Both the position numbers and the translations under genes were made by a program. DNA of 64,000 bases. It comes from Spirochaetota bacterium. Lineage in GTDB: Bacteria; Spirochaetota; Spirochaetia; Treponematales; Treponemataceae. The notes beneath the pieces were generated by a model. It was given only the letters and a program-made list of their open reading frames with translations. It made no database searches and had not been told where the DNA came from. Shown one piece after another: positions 16,085 to 24,411 of the stretch; the stretch's first letter is position 1; each line of letters opens with the position of its first letter. Where the stretch lies: positions 225,439 through 289,438 of the forward strand of contig JAEZST010000006.1 of NCBI GenBank assembly GCA_023443865.1, read 5' to 3'.

Positions 16085-17331
16085 TTTTCCATGTGGACGC
16101 CAACAGCTTTTACGCCTCGTGCGAACGCCTTTTCAGGCCCGATCTGGCCGCGCGAGCCATCGTCGTGCTTTCCAATAACGACGGCATTATCATCGCGCTG
16201 AACGACGAGGCGAAAGCCCTCGGCTTCCGCCGGGGGGACGCCTGGTTCAAGGTCTCCGCCGAGGCGGCGCAGAAGGGGGTTTCCGTGTTCAGCTCGAACT
16301 ATACCCTCTACGCGGACATAAGCGCCCGAATCGCCACCATTTACAACCGACTCTGCCCCGACGTGGAGATCTACTCCATCGACGAGTCCTTCCTCTACTA
16401 TCCGGACTGGAAGTGCCCGGACTTTACCGGAATCGGGTCCCGATTGAGAAACACGGTACTCAAGGAAACGGGCATGCCGGTCTCCGTCGGCATTGCGCCG
16501 ACGCGCACCCTCGCGAAGCTCTGCAACAAGCTCGCCAAAAAACGGGGCGGGGTGCTCGCCTGGGCCGATCTAGACGGAGACGCGGAACTCGCCGCCTATC
16601 CCGCGGGGGACGTCTGGGGTATCGGCTGGTCGAAAACGAAATTTCTCGCCCGCTACGGCATTAAAACCGCGCTGGACCTCAAAAACTATCCCCTGTATCT
16701 CGCGAAGAAAAACCTCACGATCAACGGACTCAGGACGGTACAGGAATTGAACGGCATCGCCGCGATAGACCCGGTTTCGCGGGAAAAGAGGCAGAACATC
16801 TGTTCCTCCAAGTCCTTCGCGGAGCCCGTGTACGCCTTAAGAGAGCTGGAAGAGGCCTTGGCGTCCTATACCCACGAGGCGGTGCGCCGCCTTCGGGAAC
16901 AGCGAAGCGCGGCCCGGTACGTCTCCGTGTACCTGATGACCAATCCCTGGGACGACGCGGGGCCGCAATTCTGCAACCAGCTTTCCGCTGCCCTTCCCCG
17001 CCCTACCTCCTTCCTGCCGGACATTCTCGGCACCGCCGAGGGGCTCCTGCGCGGCCTGTATAAAAGCGGGTTCCGCTACCGCAAGGTCATGGTCAATCTC
17101 TTGGGCCTTGAGGAAGACGCCACGGCGCAGGGAGACCTCTTCGACGCCGACGAGGGGCGGGAAAAGAAGCAGGCCCTCATGGGCTGTTTCGACGAGGTAA
17201 ACGGCCGCTACGGCCGCGACGCGCTCCGCATGGGGGCCACCACCCTCGCCGCCCGGGGATGGAACATGCGCCGCCGGTTTTTATCCCCCGCGTACACCAC
17301 CGACCTTTCGGGAATACCCGAGGTACACTGA
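16081..17331 (+). CDS. umuC: DNA polymerase V catalytic subunit UmuC
   Basis: 416-residue Y-family polymerase. Catalytic residues: FHVDANSFYASCERLFRP at the start, VVLSNNDGIIIALNDEAK, SSNYTLYADIS and YSIDESFL (about 97-104) with the Asp-Glu pair. Then ARTL-type thumb, helix-hairpin-helix, and a little-finger domain with a UmuC-type C-terminus. Length is close to E. coli UmuC (422). Starts at 16081 inside the umuD end (ATGA). Works with UmuD' in lesion bypass; its control is probably by the divergent S24 repressor. Confidence 0.95.
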   Translation: MIFHVDANSFYASCERLFRPDLAARAIVVLSNNDGIIIALNDEAKALGFRRGDAWFKVSAEAAQKGVSVFSSNYTLYADISARIATIYNRLCPDVEIYSIDESFLYYPDWKCPDFTGIGSRLRNTVLKETGMPVSVGIAPTRTLAKLCNKLAKKRGGVLAWADLDGDAELAAYPAGDVWGIGWSKTKFLARYGIKTALDLKNYPLYLAKKNLTINGLRTVQELNGIAAIDPVSREKRQNICSSKSFAEPVYALRELEEALASYTHEAVRRLREQRSAARYVSVYLMTNPWDDAGPQFCNQLSAALPRPTSFLPDILGTAEGLLRGLYKSGFRYRKVMVNLLGLEEDATAQGDLFDADEGREKKQALMGCFDEVNGRYGRDALRMGATTLAARGWNMRRRFLSPAYTTDLSGIPEVH

Positions 17332-17333
17332 CC

Positions 17334-18140
17334 ATGGCCGAGATTTACGTGGGCACCTCGGGATACGACTATCCCGAATGGCGAGGGCTTTTTTACGCCA
17401 ATGAATTGCCCCGTGAGGAATTTCTCGCCTTTTACGCCGAGCATTTCCGCGCGCTGGAACTGAACTATACCTACTACGGCATGCCCGAGGAACGCCAGAT
17501 AGCCTCCATGGTACGCCGTTCCAACGGCCGCCTGAAATTCTCGATCAAGGCGCATAAGTCGCTCACCCACGAGATATCGGTTTCCGCCTGGCGCGACGCG
17601 GCGAAGGAATTCCGCGCGGCCCTGTATCCCATGGTAAACCGCGGGCTCTTGCTCTCTCTCCTTTTTCAGTTTCCCCAAAGCTTTCACTACGCCGTGGACG
17701 AGCGCCGGTATTTGGATTCCCTTATGCGCGAGTTTGAAGGCCTTCCCCGGGTGGTGGAATTCCGCCACGACTCCTGGCAGGCCAAGGGCGTTGTCGAGCG
17801 GGTTACCGCCGGGTTATCCGAGCGCGGGATCGGCTGGTGCGTTACCGACATGCCCGGGCTCAGGCATTTGCCGACCTTTCGCCCCGTGGCCACCGCGCCG
17901 GTAACCTATGTACGCCTGCATGGGCGAAACGCCGCCTCCTGGCACGGCACCAACGCCCGGGACCGGTACGATTACCTGTATTCCGACGCCGAACTGGAAT
18001 CATTTTTGCCGGCGATAACGGCCATCGGCGCCTCGGCGCAGGTGGTGCAGATTTACTTCAACAATCACGCCAAGGGTCAGGCAGTGGTGAACGCGCGAAA
18101 AATGAAGATTCTCTGCGATTCAATCGTAAGCCCGCCGTAG
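17334..18140 (+). CDS. DUF72 family protein
   Basis: 268 residues with the TIM-barrel-like DUF72 signatures: IYVGTSGYDYPEWRG at the N-terminus, FYAEHFRALELNYTYYGMP, KFSIKAHKSLTH, LLFQFPQSFHY, VEFRHDSW and YVRLHGRN...YLYSDAEL. The molecular role of the family is not established. The ATG at 17334 is 2 nt after the umuC stop, so it is probably in the same transcript. No catalytic oddity can be judged. Confidence 0.88.
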   Translation: MAEIYVGTSGYDYPEWRGLFYANELPREEFLAFYAEHFRALELNYTYYGMPEERQIASMVRRSNGRLKFSIKAHKSLTHEISVSAWRDAAKEFRAALYPMVNRGLLLSLLFQFPQSFHYAVDERRYLDSLMREFEGLPRVVEFRHDSWQAKGVVERVTAGLSERGIGWCVTDMPGLRHLPTFRPVATAPVTYVRLHGRNAASWHGTNARDRYDYLYSDAELESFLPAITAIGASAQVVQIYFNNHAKGQAVVNARKMKILCDSIVSPP

Positions 18141-18208
18141 GAGCGGGACGGCAGCCGCGACAAAATCCCGTCCAATTTTTCGTACGATAAAAAAAGTTCG
18201 AATAAGCC

Positions 18209-18237
18209 TTGACAAGCAGATCTGCCGGTCATATATT
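18209..18237 (+). promoter_or_regulatory. Promoter of the MarR gene
   Basis: TTGACA (18209-18214), 17-nt spacer, TATATT (18232-18237). It is the best consensus promoter in this part. The dyad at 18242-18260 covers the expected transcription start. Confidence 0.75.
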
Positions 18238-18241
18238 TGCC

Positions 18242-18260
18242 ATAAGCAACTTTTGCCTAT
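18242..18260. promoter_or_regulatory. Operator candidate for the MarR regulator
   Basis: ATAAGCAA-CTT-TTGCCTAT: 8-bp arms with one mismatch, centred at the expected transcription start. Size and position fit a MarR dimer site acting as autorepressor (inference). Confidence 0.6.
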
Positions 18261-18297
18261 GACAATATTTCACAACGGCAAATAAGGTAGGCATTCC

Positions 18298-18645
18298 GTG
18301 ATCGATCTATGCGCCCTCAGAAAAATTCAAACCGCCCTCAGGCAATACGAAGACCGTCTTCGCGAGGATACGGGACTCTCCCTCAACGAGGCGCTGTGCC
18401 TTTGCTCCATCAATCGGGGTTACCAGGAACCGGGGCTTATCGCCAGGGAAATGGAACTATCTCCTTCGCGGCTTACCCGCATACTCGATACCCTGGAGGA
18501 ACACCGGCTGGTGGAACGCAAAATAGGGGACGGAGACCGAAGGAACATCGCCGTGAGCCTAACGTACGCGGGTCGGGAACTGCTTATGAAATACCAGTGC
18601 TCGGACATAGAATTGCCCGAGGCGCTTGCTTTTACCCGGGAATAA
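18298..18645 (+). CDS. MarR-family transcriptional regulator
   Basis: 115 residues, shorter than the usual ~140-150. Winged helix: LIAREMELSPSRLTRILDTLEEHRLVERKIGDGDRRNIAVSLTYAGREL. It carries Cys in MIDLCAL, ALCLCSINRG and MKYQCSD; MarR proteins of this sort often sense oxidants or reactive sulfur through Cys. Together with the sulfur-transfer enzyme 32 nt downstream, a persulfide or CoA-disulfide signal is a reasonable inference. Starts with GTG at 18298 after AAGGTAGG. Confidence 0.85.
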   Translation: MIDLCALRKIQTALRQYEDRLREDTGLSLNEALCLCSINRGYQEPGLIAREMELSPSRLTRILDTLEEHRLVERKIGDGDRRNIAVSLTYAGRELLMKYQCSDIELPEALAFTRE

Positions 18646-18677
18646 ACGAGAATTCTTTTCATGATAGGAGGCCGCAA

Positions 18678-21164
18678 ATGGCTAAGTATGTGATTGTCGG
18701 CGGAGTCGCCGGCGGGGCGGGAACGGCCGCCCGGCTGAGGCGGCTGGATGAAAAAGCGGAAATCGTCATGTTTGAGCGGGGCGAATACATAAGCTACGCG
18801 AATTGCGGTCTTCCTTACTACGCCGGCGGGGTCATCGCCGAACGATCCCGCCTTTTCGTCATGACGCCGGAAAAATTCAAGGAATCCCTCAACGTGGACG
18901 TTCGCGTGCTTCACGAGGTAACCGCCATAAACCGGGGCGAAAAGACCGTTCACGTGAAAGACCTTAAATCGGGCCTGGAGCGGGACGAATACTACGATTA
19001 CCTGGTCTTAAGCCCCGGCGCGGCCCCCATGCGCCCGCCCATTCCCGGAATCGACGATCCCGCCATTATGACGCTCCGTTCCGTTTCGGATATCGATACC
19101 ATCAAGGCGAAGATAGACGACGCGCAGACAAAACGGGCCGTGGTCGTCGGCGGGGGCTTCATCGGCTTGGAGATGGCGGAGAACCTGAAGGAGAGGGGAC
19201 TCTCGGTCACGGTTGTCGAGGCCATGGATCAGGTCATGAACGTGATCGATTACGACATGGCCGCGATCGTCCAGCAGCATATGCGCGAAAAGGGCGTGCG
19301 GATCCGGGTGAAAGACGGGGTCTCGGCCTTCGAGCGCAGGGGTTCGTCCCTTTTCGTGAAGCTTTCGTCCGGTGAATCGGTGGAGACCGACATCGTCATT
19401 CTCTCCATCGGCGTAAGGCCCGACACCAAGCTTGTCAAGGACGCGGGCCTCGAGACGGCCCAAAACGGCGCCATCAAGGTGGACGAATATTTCAGGACGG
19501 CCGACCCGGCAATTTTCGCGCTGGGCGACGCGATCGAGTACAAAAGCCCGCTCCTCGGAATCGGCCTTACGGTTCCCCTCGCCGGCCCGGCTAACAAGCA
19601 GGCCCGAATCGTGGCGGACAATATCGTCAAGGGAGCCAAGAGAACCTACGAAGGAACCATCGCCACCAGTATCGCGAAGATATTCGACCTCACGGTCGCC
19701 TCAACGGGCTTGACCGAAAAGAACCTGCAGCGGGCCAACCTGCCCTTCGCCCAATTGGTGACCCACGCGGGGAGCCACGCGGGCTATTATCCCAAGGCCC
19801 TCCAGCTTACCGTGAAGATCCTGTACCATCCTGAAACCGGCAAGCTGTGGGGCGGCCAGGCCGTGGGCTTCGACGGCGTTGACAAGCGCGTGGACGTTCT
19901 CGCGGCCTACGTGAAGATGGGCGGTACGGTGCACGACCTCGCGAACTTCGAGCAGGCCTACGCGCCGCCGTTCTCCAGCGCGAAAGATCCCCTGAACATG
20001 CTCGGGTTTATCGCCGAGAACGTGCTCGACGGCCTGTCGAAAACCGTGACCTGGCGCGACGTGGCGGAATTGAAGGCGAAGGGAGCCTTCCAGCTCGACG
20101 TGCGTAGCCGCGAGGAATTCGCCCTCGGTTCCATGGGCGGGGCGGTTAACATACCGCACACCGAGCTTCGCAACCGTTTCGCCGAGGTTCCCAAGGACCG
20201 GACGGTTCTCGTAAACTGCGCCATCGGCCTTCGCGGATACCTCGCCGAGCGAATGCTCCGGCAAAACGGCTATACCGACGTGGTTAACCTTACCGGCGGC
20301 TACAAGACCTGGAAGGCGGCGACGAGCGAACTCGAGCTACTGGAATCGGGCGGCGAGGGAGCCCACCTGTACGACAAGAACATCGACGTGGTGGAAGAGG
20401 ACGGAAGCCCCGTCAAGCCCCGCGACAAGGTATTCGAAATAGACGCGTGCGGGCTCCAGTGCCCGGGCCCGATCATGCGGCTCAAGCTGGAAATGGACAA
20501 GCTCGAGCCGGGCGACCAAATCAAAATGTCGGCCACCGACCCGGGTTTCGCCCGCGACGTCAAGAGCTGGTGCAACCTGACGGGAAACAACCTGGTTTCC
20601 TTCGCCACGGTGAACGGCATAATCGAGGCGGTCATCGAAAAGGGATCCCAGCCCCAAGCGGGCCAGGGCGGGGCGCCGGCCATGACGGTGAGCGGCAACG
20701 CGGCCACCATGATCGTATTCTCGAACGACCTCGACCGCGCGCTCGCTTCCTTCGTCCTCGCAAACGGGGCAGCAGCCTCGGGAAAGGAAGTGACCATGTT
20801 CTTCACCTTCTGGGGGCTCTCCGTGCTGCGGAAACCCAAGGCGGGGAAGGTCAAGAAGGATTTCATGGGCAAGATGTTCGGCGCCATGCTCCCCAAGGGC
20901 ATGGGAAAGCTCGCCCTTTCCTCGATGAACTTCGGCGGCATCGGCGCCGCAATGATGAAGTCGCGCATGAAGGCGAAGAACGTTGACCAGGTGGAGATGA
21001 TGTTCGCCCAGGCGCGCCGGGCGGGCGTCAGGCTCGTGGCCTGCCAAATGTCCATGGATATCATGGGCATCGCGGCGGAAGAGTTGATGGACGGAGTGGA
21101 AATCGGCGGCGTGGCGACCTACATGGAAGCCGCATCCAAGGGCAACGTAAACCTGTTCATTTAA
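18678..21164 (+). CDS. CoA-disulfide reductase fused to rhodanese, TusA and DsrE-like domains
   Basis: 828-residue fusion. Residues 1-450: FAD/NAD(P)H disulfide reductase with YVIVGGVAGGAGTAAR (FAD), the active Cys in SYANCGLPYYAGG (about 43) and AVVVGGGFIGLEMA (NAD). Residues ~460-555: rhodanese with Cys in LVNCAIGLRGYLAE. Residues ~585-660: TusA/SirA with DACGLQCPGPIMRLK. Residues ~680-828: DsrE/DrsE-like domain ending VGGVATYMEAASKGNVNLFI. The order suggests relay of sulfane sulfur from a CoA or protein persulfide. RBS AGGAGG before ATG 18678. The fusion type occurs in other anaerobes; exact substrate unknown. Confidence 0.92.
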   Translation: MAKYVIVGGVAGGAGTAARLRRLDEKAEIVMFERGEYISYANCGLPYYAGGVIAERSRLFVMTPEKFKESLNVDVRVLHEVTAINRGEKTVHVKDLKSGLERDEYYDYLVLSPGAAPMRPPIPGIDDPAIMTLRSVSDIDTIKAKIDDAQTKRAVVVGGGFIGLEMAENLKERGLSVTVVEAMDQVMNVIDYDMAAIVQQHMREKGVRIRVKDGVSAFERRGSSLFVKLSSGESVETDIVILSIGVRPDTKLVKDAGLETAQNGAIKVDEYFRTADPAIFALGDAIEYKSPLLGIGLTVPLAGPANKQARIVADNIVKGAKRTYEGTIATSIAKIFDLTVASTGLTEKNLQRANLPFAQLVTHAGSHAGYYPKALQLTVKILYHPETGKLWGGQAVGFDGVDKRVDVLAAYVKMGGTVHDLANFEQAYAPPFSSAKDPLNMLGFIAENVLDGLSKTVTWRDVAELKAKGAFQLDVRSREEFALGSMGGAVNIPHTELRNRFAEVPKDRTVLVNCAIGLRGYLAERMLRQNGYTDVVNLTGGYKTWKAATSELELLESGGEGAHLYDKNIDVVEEDGSPVKPRDKVFEIDACGLQCPGPIMRLKLEMDKLEPGDQIKMSATDPGFARDVKSWCNLTGNNLVSFATVNGIIEAVIEKGSQPQAGQGGAPAMTVSGNAATMIVFSNDLDRALASFVLANGAAASGKEVTMFFTFWGLSVLRKPKAGKVKKDFMGKMFGAMLPKGMGKLALSSMNFGGIGAAMMKSRMKAKNVDQVEMMFAQARRAGVRLVACQMSMDIMGIAAEELMDGVEIGGVATYMEAASKGNVNLFI

Positions 21165-21181
21165 CGCGCGCTTACCTTAGG

Positions 21182-21225
21182 AAAAAAAAAACGGAACCGG
21201 TCTCTATCGAGCCGGTTCCGTTTTT
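21182..21225. terminator. Bidirectional terminator
   Basis: A-run, ACGGAACCGG, 11-nt loop, CCGGTTCCGT and T-run. It serves the fusion gene (plus) and the ferritin gene (minus). Confidence 0.85.
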
Positions 21226-21261
21226 GTTCTCCTTGCCGCGCATCTTCCGCGCGGCAAAGGA

Positions 21262-21759
21262 TCAGTCGGCCTTGCGGGCCCCCAGCACGTGCTGGTCCAG
21301 GAACATGATTCCGAAGGAATTTCCCCCGGTCATCTTGAGTTTATCAAGAATGTCCTGCGCGTTCTTCTCTTCTTCAACCTGTTCGTTTATGAACCAATGC
21401 AGCATAAGCTCGGTCTTCGGGTCGTTCTCCGCGCGCGCCATGTCGTAGATCGCCTTGATCGACGCGGTGACTTCACGCTCGTGGTCCAAAACGGTCTTGA
21501 AAATTTCCTCCGGGGTTCCGAAAGAAACGGGCGGGGCCGCGATGGCGGTAAGGGACGCGGAGGAGTTTACCTCGTAGAGATACTCATAAAACTTCATGCC
21601 GTGGGACCACTCCTCCGAAGCCTGGGCCTTCATCCAGGAAGCGAAGCCGGGAAGGGCCTTCGCGTCGAAATGGGCCGCCATGGCCAAGTACAGGTATGAA
21701 GAATAGAATTCCTTATTGATCTGCTCGTTGATCGCTTTTTGCAATGAATTACTTAACAT
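21262..21759 (-). CDS. ftnA: Bacterial non-haem ferritin
   Basis: 165-residue FtnA-like iron-storage protein. Ferroxidase residues are visible: Glu in NKEFYSSYLYL (about 17), Glu/His in ASEEWSHGMKFYEY (about 50-53), Glu in FKTVLDHEREVT (about 94) and Gln/Glu in WFINEQVEEEKN (about 127-130). Start at ATG 21759 after AGGAGG; the frame opens earlier at 21843 but that part has no ferritin character. Own promoter at 21778-21806. No heme-binding Met pattern of bacterioferritin seen. Confidence 0.94.
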   Translation of the reverse strand: MLSNSLQKAINEQINKEFYSSYLYLAMAAHFDAKALPGFASWMKAQASEEWSHGMKFYEYLYEVNSSASLTAIAAPPVSFGTPEEIFKTVLDHEREVTASIKAIYDMARAENDPKTELMLHWFINEQVEEEKNAQDILDKLKMTGGNSFGIMFLDQHVLGARKAD

Positions 21760-21777
21760 TGTAATCCTCCTATTACA

Positions 21778-21806
21778 AATATACTGTCTCCGTTCGGGAG
21801 AGGCAA
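21778..21806 (-). promoter_or_regulatory. Ferritin promoter
   Basis: TTGCCT (21806-21801), 17 nt, TATATT (21783-21778), 10 nt before the AGGAGG. The spacer carries a small dyad (TCTCC-GTTCG-GGAGA) that could be an operator. Confidence 0.6.
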
Positions 21807-21855
21807 TGATATAAGCATACGTTACTTTCCCATGCCTGTCCAATTTTCAAAAGCA

Positions 21856-21884
21856 TTGACGAGAGCCCGTCGGGAGCCTATAGT
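21856..21884 (+). promoter_or_regulatory. Promoter placing transcription start at the ATG of 21891
   Basis: TTGACG, 17 nt, TATAGT, then only 6 nt to ATG 21891. There is no room for a Shine-Dalgarno sequence, so the mRNA should be leaderless. Confidence 0.7.
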
Positions 21885-21890
21885 GCGGTT

Positions 21891-22343
21891 ATGGATAATC
21901 CCAACGTATTTTCAATAAATCTCGTTTCTCCCGCGGTAAGGGGGATTAACGCGGCGATCGCGGCGATCGTCCTGGCGGCCCAGGCGCTATTCGCGGGCGA
22001 ACAGGGCGTATCCGTGGCCGGCTTGGCAATCCTCCTCATCGCGATAGTCGGGGCCCTCATCGAGGAGCGGTGGATATTCGACTTGGAAAGGGAAACGGCG
22101 CGTTTCCGTTTCGGCCTTCTTTTCGCCGCCCACACGCGTACCATACCCTTTTCCGCGATCTCCGCCATTGAGTTTGACGATTTCGAGAAGGGCTTCAATA
22201 GGCAAAAATGGACCAGGATCGTGATACGCGTTCCCGGCGGGAAGGACGAAATACTGGATACCGTCAACCGGAATAAGGCGCGCGCCCTCATAGCCAGGGC
22301 GGAACGGCTTGCGGCCTTTTTCGCGGCCAGGGAGAAGGGGTAA
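21891..22343 (+). CDS. Small membrane protein with PH-like C-terminal part
   Basis: 150 residues. Two hydrophobic segments (about 17-35 and 42-57: GINAAIAAIVLAAQALFAG, VAGLAILLIAIVGALI) are followed by a soluble beta-rich part (ERWIFDLERETARFRFGL, TIPFSAISAIEFDDFEKG, TRIVIRVPGGKDEILDTV) that resembles bacterial PH-like domains. A C-terminal helix is rich in Ala and Arg. Function unknown. It is monocistronic with its own promoter and the terminator at 22357. Confidence 0.75.
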   Translation: MDNPNVFSINLVSPAVRGINAAIAAIVLAAQALFAGEQGVSVAGLAILLIAIVGALIEERWIFDLERETARFRFGLLFAAHTRTIPFSAISAIEFDDFEKGFNRQKWTRIVIRVPGGKDEILDTVNRNKARALIARAERLAAFFAAREKG

Positions 22344-22356
22344 GCCCGCGCCCGTT

Positions 22357-22392
22357 AAAAAAAAGCCCGCCGCCGGGTTAACCGGGGCGGGC
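22357..22392 (-). terminator. Terminator of the opp operon
   Basis: On the minus strand GCCCGCC, 14-nt loop, GGCGGGC and eight T. It lies 27 nt past the oppF stop and also stands after the plus-strand gene ending at 22343. Confidence 0.8.
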
Positions 22393-22419
22393 TTTGCCGT
22401 CTATAGGCGTCAGGGCGAA

Positions 22420-23418
22420 TTACTCGTAGAGGAAGCACGCCACGGAATGGCCGTCCGCGCGTTCCGCCAGCTGGGGAACCGAGGCCTTGCACCGGTCCAT
22501 CCGTTTCGGGCACCGGTCGTAAAAATAGCAGCCGGTCCTCTCCTTGTCGGGAGAGGGCACGTCGCCGGTCAGGATAATCCGCTGCCGCTCGCGCTCGATA
22601 ACCGGGTCCGGTATGGGCGCGGCGGAAAGCAGGGCCTGGGTGTAGGGGTGCATGGGCGCCTTGTACAGGCTGTTGGACGGGGCGATTTCCACGATAATGC
22701 CGAGATACATTACCGCGACGCGGGTAGAAATATACTGGATAACCGCCAAGTCGTGCGCGATGAAAAGATAGGTCAAGCCCAGCTCTTCCTGCAAGTCCTT
22801 AAAGAGGTTCAGTATCTGCGCCTGGATCGACACGTCCAGGGCGCTTACCGGCTCGTCCGCGAGGATCAGCTCGGGGTTCAGCGCCAACGCGCGGGCGATT
22901 CCGATTCTCTGCCGCTGTCCGCCCGAAAACTCGTGGGGATAGCGGTTTCGGAAAAACCGGGAAAGCCCCACTTTTTCCATCAAGGATTCGACCCTCTCGG
23001 TGATTTCCGACCGGGAATAGGAAGTGATTTTGCGCGAGTTGAATACGCGGAAGGGCTCGGCGATTATGTCGCCGGCGGTCATGCGCGGGTTAAGCGAGGC
23101 ATAGGGGTCTTGAAAGACCATTTGCATATCCTTTCGCGCGCGCATGAGCTGGTCGTCGGTAGCCGTCACGAGGTCGTTGCCCTTGAAGAGCACCTTACCC
23201 GCCGTGGGCTTGTACAGTTGGGCGATGGCGCGGGCGGTCGTGGACTTTCCGCAGCCGGATTCGCCCACGAGACCGAGGGTCTCGCCCTTTTGCACAGTAA
23301 AGGACACGCCGTCCACGGCGCGGATCGCGCCCTTCTTCCCCGAGAAAATTCCGCCGTCGCGGAAGGGGAAATGAAGCTTGAGGTTTTCCACCTCGAGCAG
23401 GTTTTCTTTATCGCTCAT
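22420..23418 (-). CDS. oppF: Oligopeptide ABC transporter ATP-binding protein OppF
   Basis: 332 residues. ABC ATPase with Walker A VGESGCGKSTTAR, Q-loop MVFQDPYASLNP, signature FSGGQRQRIGIARAL, Walker B ILADEPVSALD and H-loop FIAHDL. The C-terminal oligopeptide/dipeptide extension contains GCYFYDRCPKRMDRC, which in Opp/Dpp ATPases holds a Fe-S or metal site. Start ATG 23418 after GGAGG; it overlaps the oppD stop by one base (TGATG). Pairs with OppD under OppB/OppC. Confidence 0.94.
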   Translation of the reverse strand: MSDKENLLEVENLKLHFPFRDGGIFSGKKGAIRAVDGVSFTVQKGETLGLVGESGCGKSTTARAIAQLYKPTAGKVLFKGNDLVTATDDQLMRARKDMQMVFQDPYASLNPRMTAGDIIAEPFRVFNSRKITSYSRSEITERVESLMEKVGLSRFFRNRYPHEFSGGQRQRIGIARALALNPELILADEPVSALDVSIQAQILNLFKDLQEELGLTYLFIAHDLAVIQYISTRVAVMYLGIIVEIAPSNSLYKAPMHPYTQALLSAAPIPDPVIERERQRIILTGDVPSPDKERTGCYFYDRCPKRMDRCKASVPQLAERADGHSVACFLYE

Positions 23419-24401
23419 CAACGAGCCTCCGGATACAGCCAGCAGCTGACTTTGTGGCCCGTTTCCGTTTCCACGCTGGCGGGATATTTCGTGCGGCATA
23501 TATCCTTCGCGAACTCGCAACGCGGATAGAAGGGGCAGCACTCGGGCAGGTCGATCACGTTCGGCGGCTGGCCTTCGATGGAGAAGAGCCGTTCGCTGTT
23601 CGGCTTGTCCAGCCGGGGAACGGAGCGGATAAGCCCGCGGGTATAGGGGTGGTTCGGCGAGGCGAATACTTTGTCCACCGGCCCCTGCTCGACGACCCGG
23701 CCGGCGTACATGACGCATACCGTGTCGCACATGCCGGCGACCACGCCGAGGGAGTGTGTAATCATGATTACGGCGGTCCCGAGCCTGGCCGTCAGGTCGC
23801 CGATAAGGTCGAGGATCTGGGCCTGGATGGTCACGTCGAGGGCGCTGGTGGGCTCGTCCGCGATCAGGATTTCGGGATTGCAGCTTAAGGCCATGGCGAT
23901 CATAACGCGCTGCCTCATGCCGCCGGAGAATTGGTGCGGATAGTTGTCTACCCGCTTCTCGGCGGCGGGAATGCCCGCGAGCTTGAGCATCTCGATAGCC
24001 TTATCCTTCGCGTCCTTCTTGGAAAGGCCCTGATGGAGCACGATGGTCTCGACCATCTGGGTCGATATTCGGAGGAAGGGATTGAGGCTGGTCATCGGGT
24101 CCTGGAAGATCATGGAAATCTTGTTTCCCCGAATTTCGCGGATCTCGCGATCCGTCATCCTCAGGATATCCTTGCCGCCGTACCAAACCTCGCCGCCCAC
24201 GATCTTGCCGGGCGGGCTCGGGATCAGGTTCATTATGGAAAGGTTCGAAACGCTCTTGCCGGAGCCGGACTCGCCGACGATGGCGAGGGTCTCGCTGGCG
24301 CGGAGGTCAAAGCTCACGCCGTCGACGGCCTTCACTACTCCCTCGTCGGTTCGGAAATGGGTTTGAAGGTCCCGGACCTTCAGTATTACGTTATCGGTCA
24401 T
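23418..24401 (-). CDS. oppD: Oligopeptide ABC transporter ATP-binding protein OppD
   Basis: 327 residues. Walker A VGESGSGKSVSNLS, Q-loop MIFQDPMTSLNP, signature FSGGMRQRVMIAMAL, Walker B LIADEPTSALD, H-loop ITHSLG. The C-terminal Cys-rich extension is CCPFYPRCEFAKDIC. Start ATG 24401 after AGGAGCC. Sits 10 nt after oppC. Powers peptide import with OppF. Confidence 0.94.
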   Translation of the reverse strand: MTDNVILKVRDLQTHFRTDEGVVKAVDGVSFDLRASETLAIVGESGSGKSVSNLSIMNLIPSPPGKIVGGEVWYGGKDILRMTDREIREIRGNKISMIFQDPMTSLNPFLRISTQMVETIVLHQGLSKKDAKDKAIEMLKLAGIPAAEKRVDNYPHQFSGGMRQRVMIAMALSCNPEILIADEPTSALDVTIQAQILDLIGDLTARLGTAVIMITHSLGVVAGMCDTVCVMYAGRVVEQGPVDKVFASPNHPYTRGLIRSVPRLDKPNSERLFSIEGQPPNVIDLPECCPFYPRCEFAKDICRTKYPASVETETGHKVSCWLYPEAR

Positions 24402-24411
24402 TGCCAGGCTC

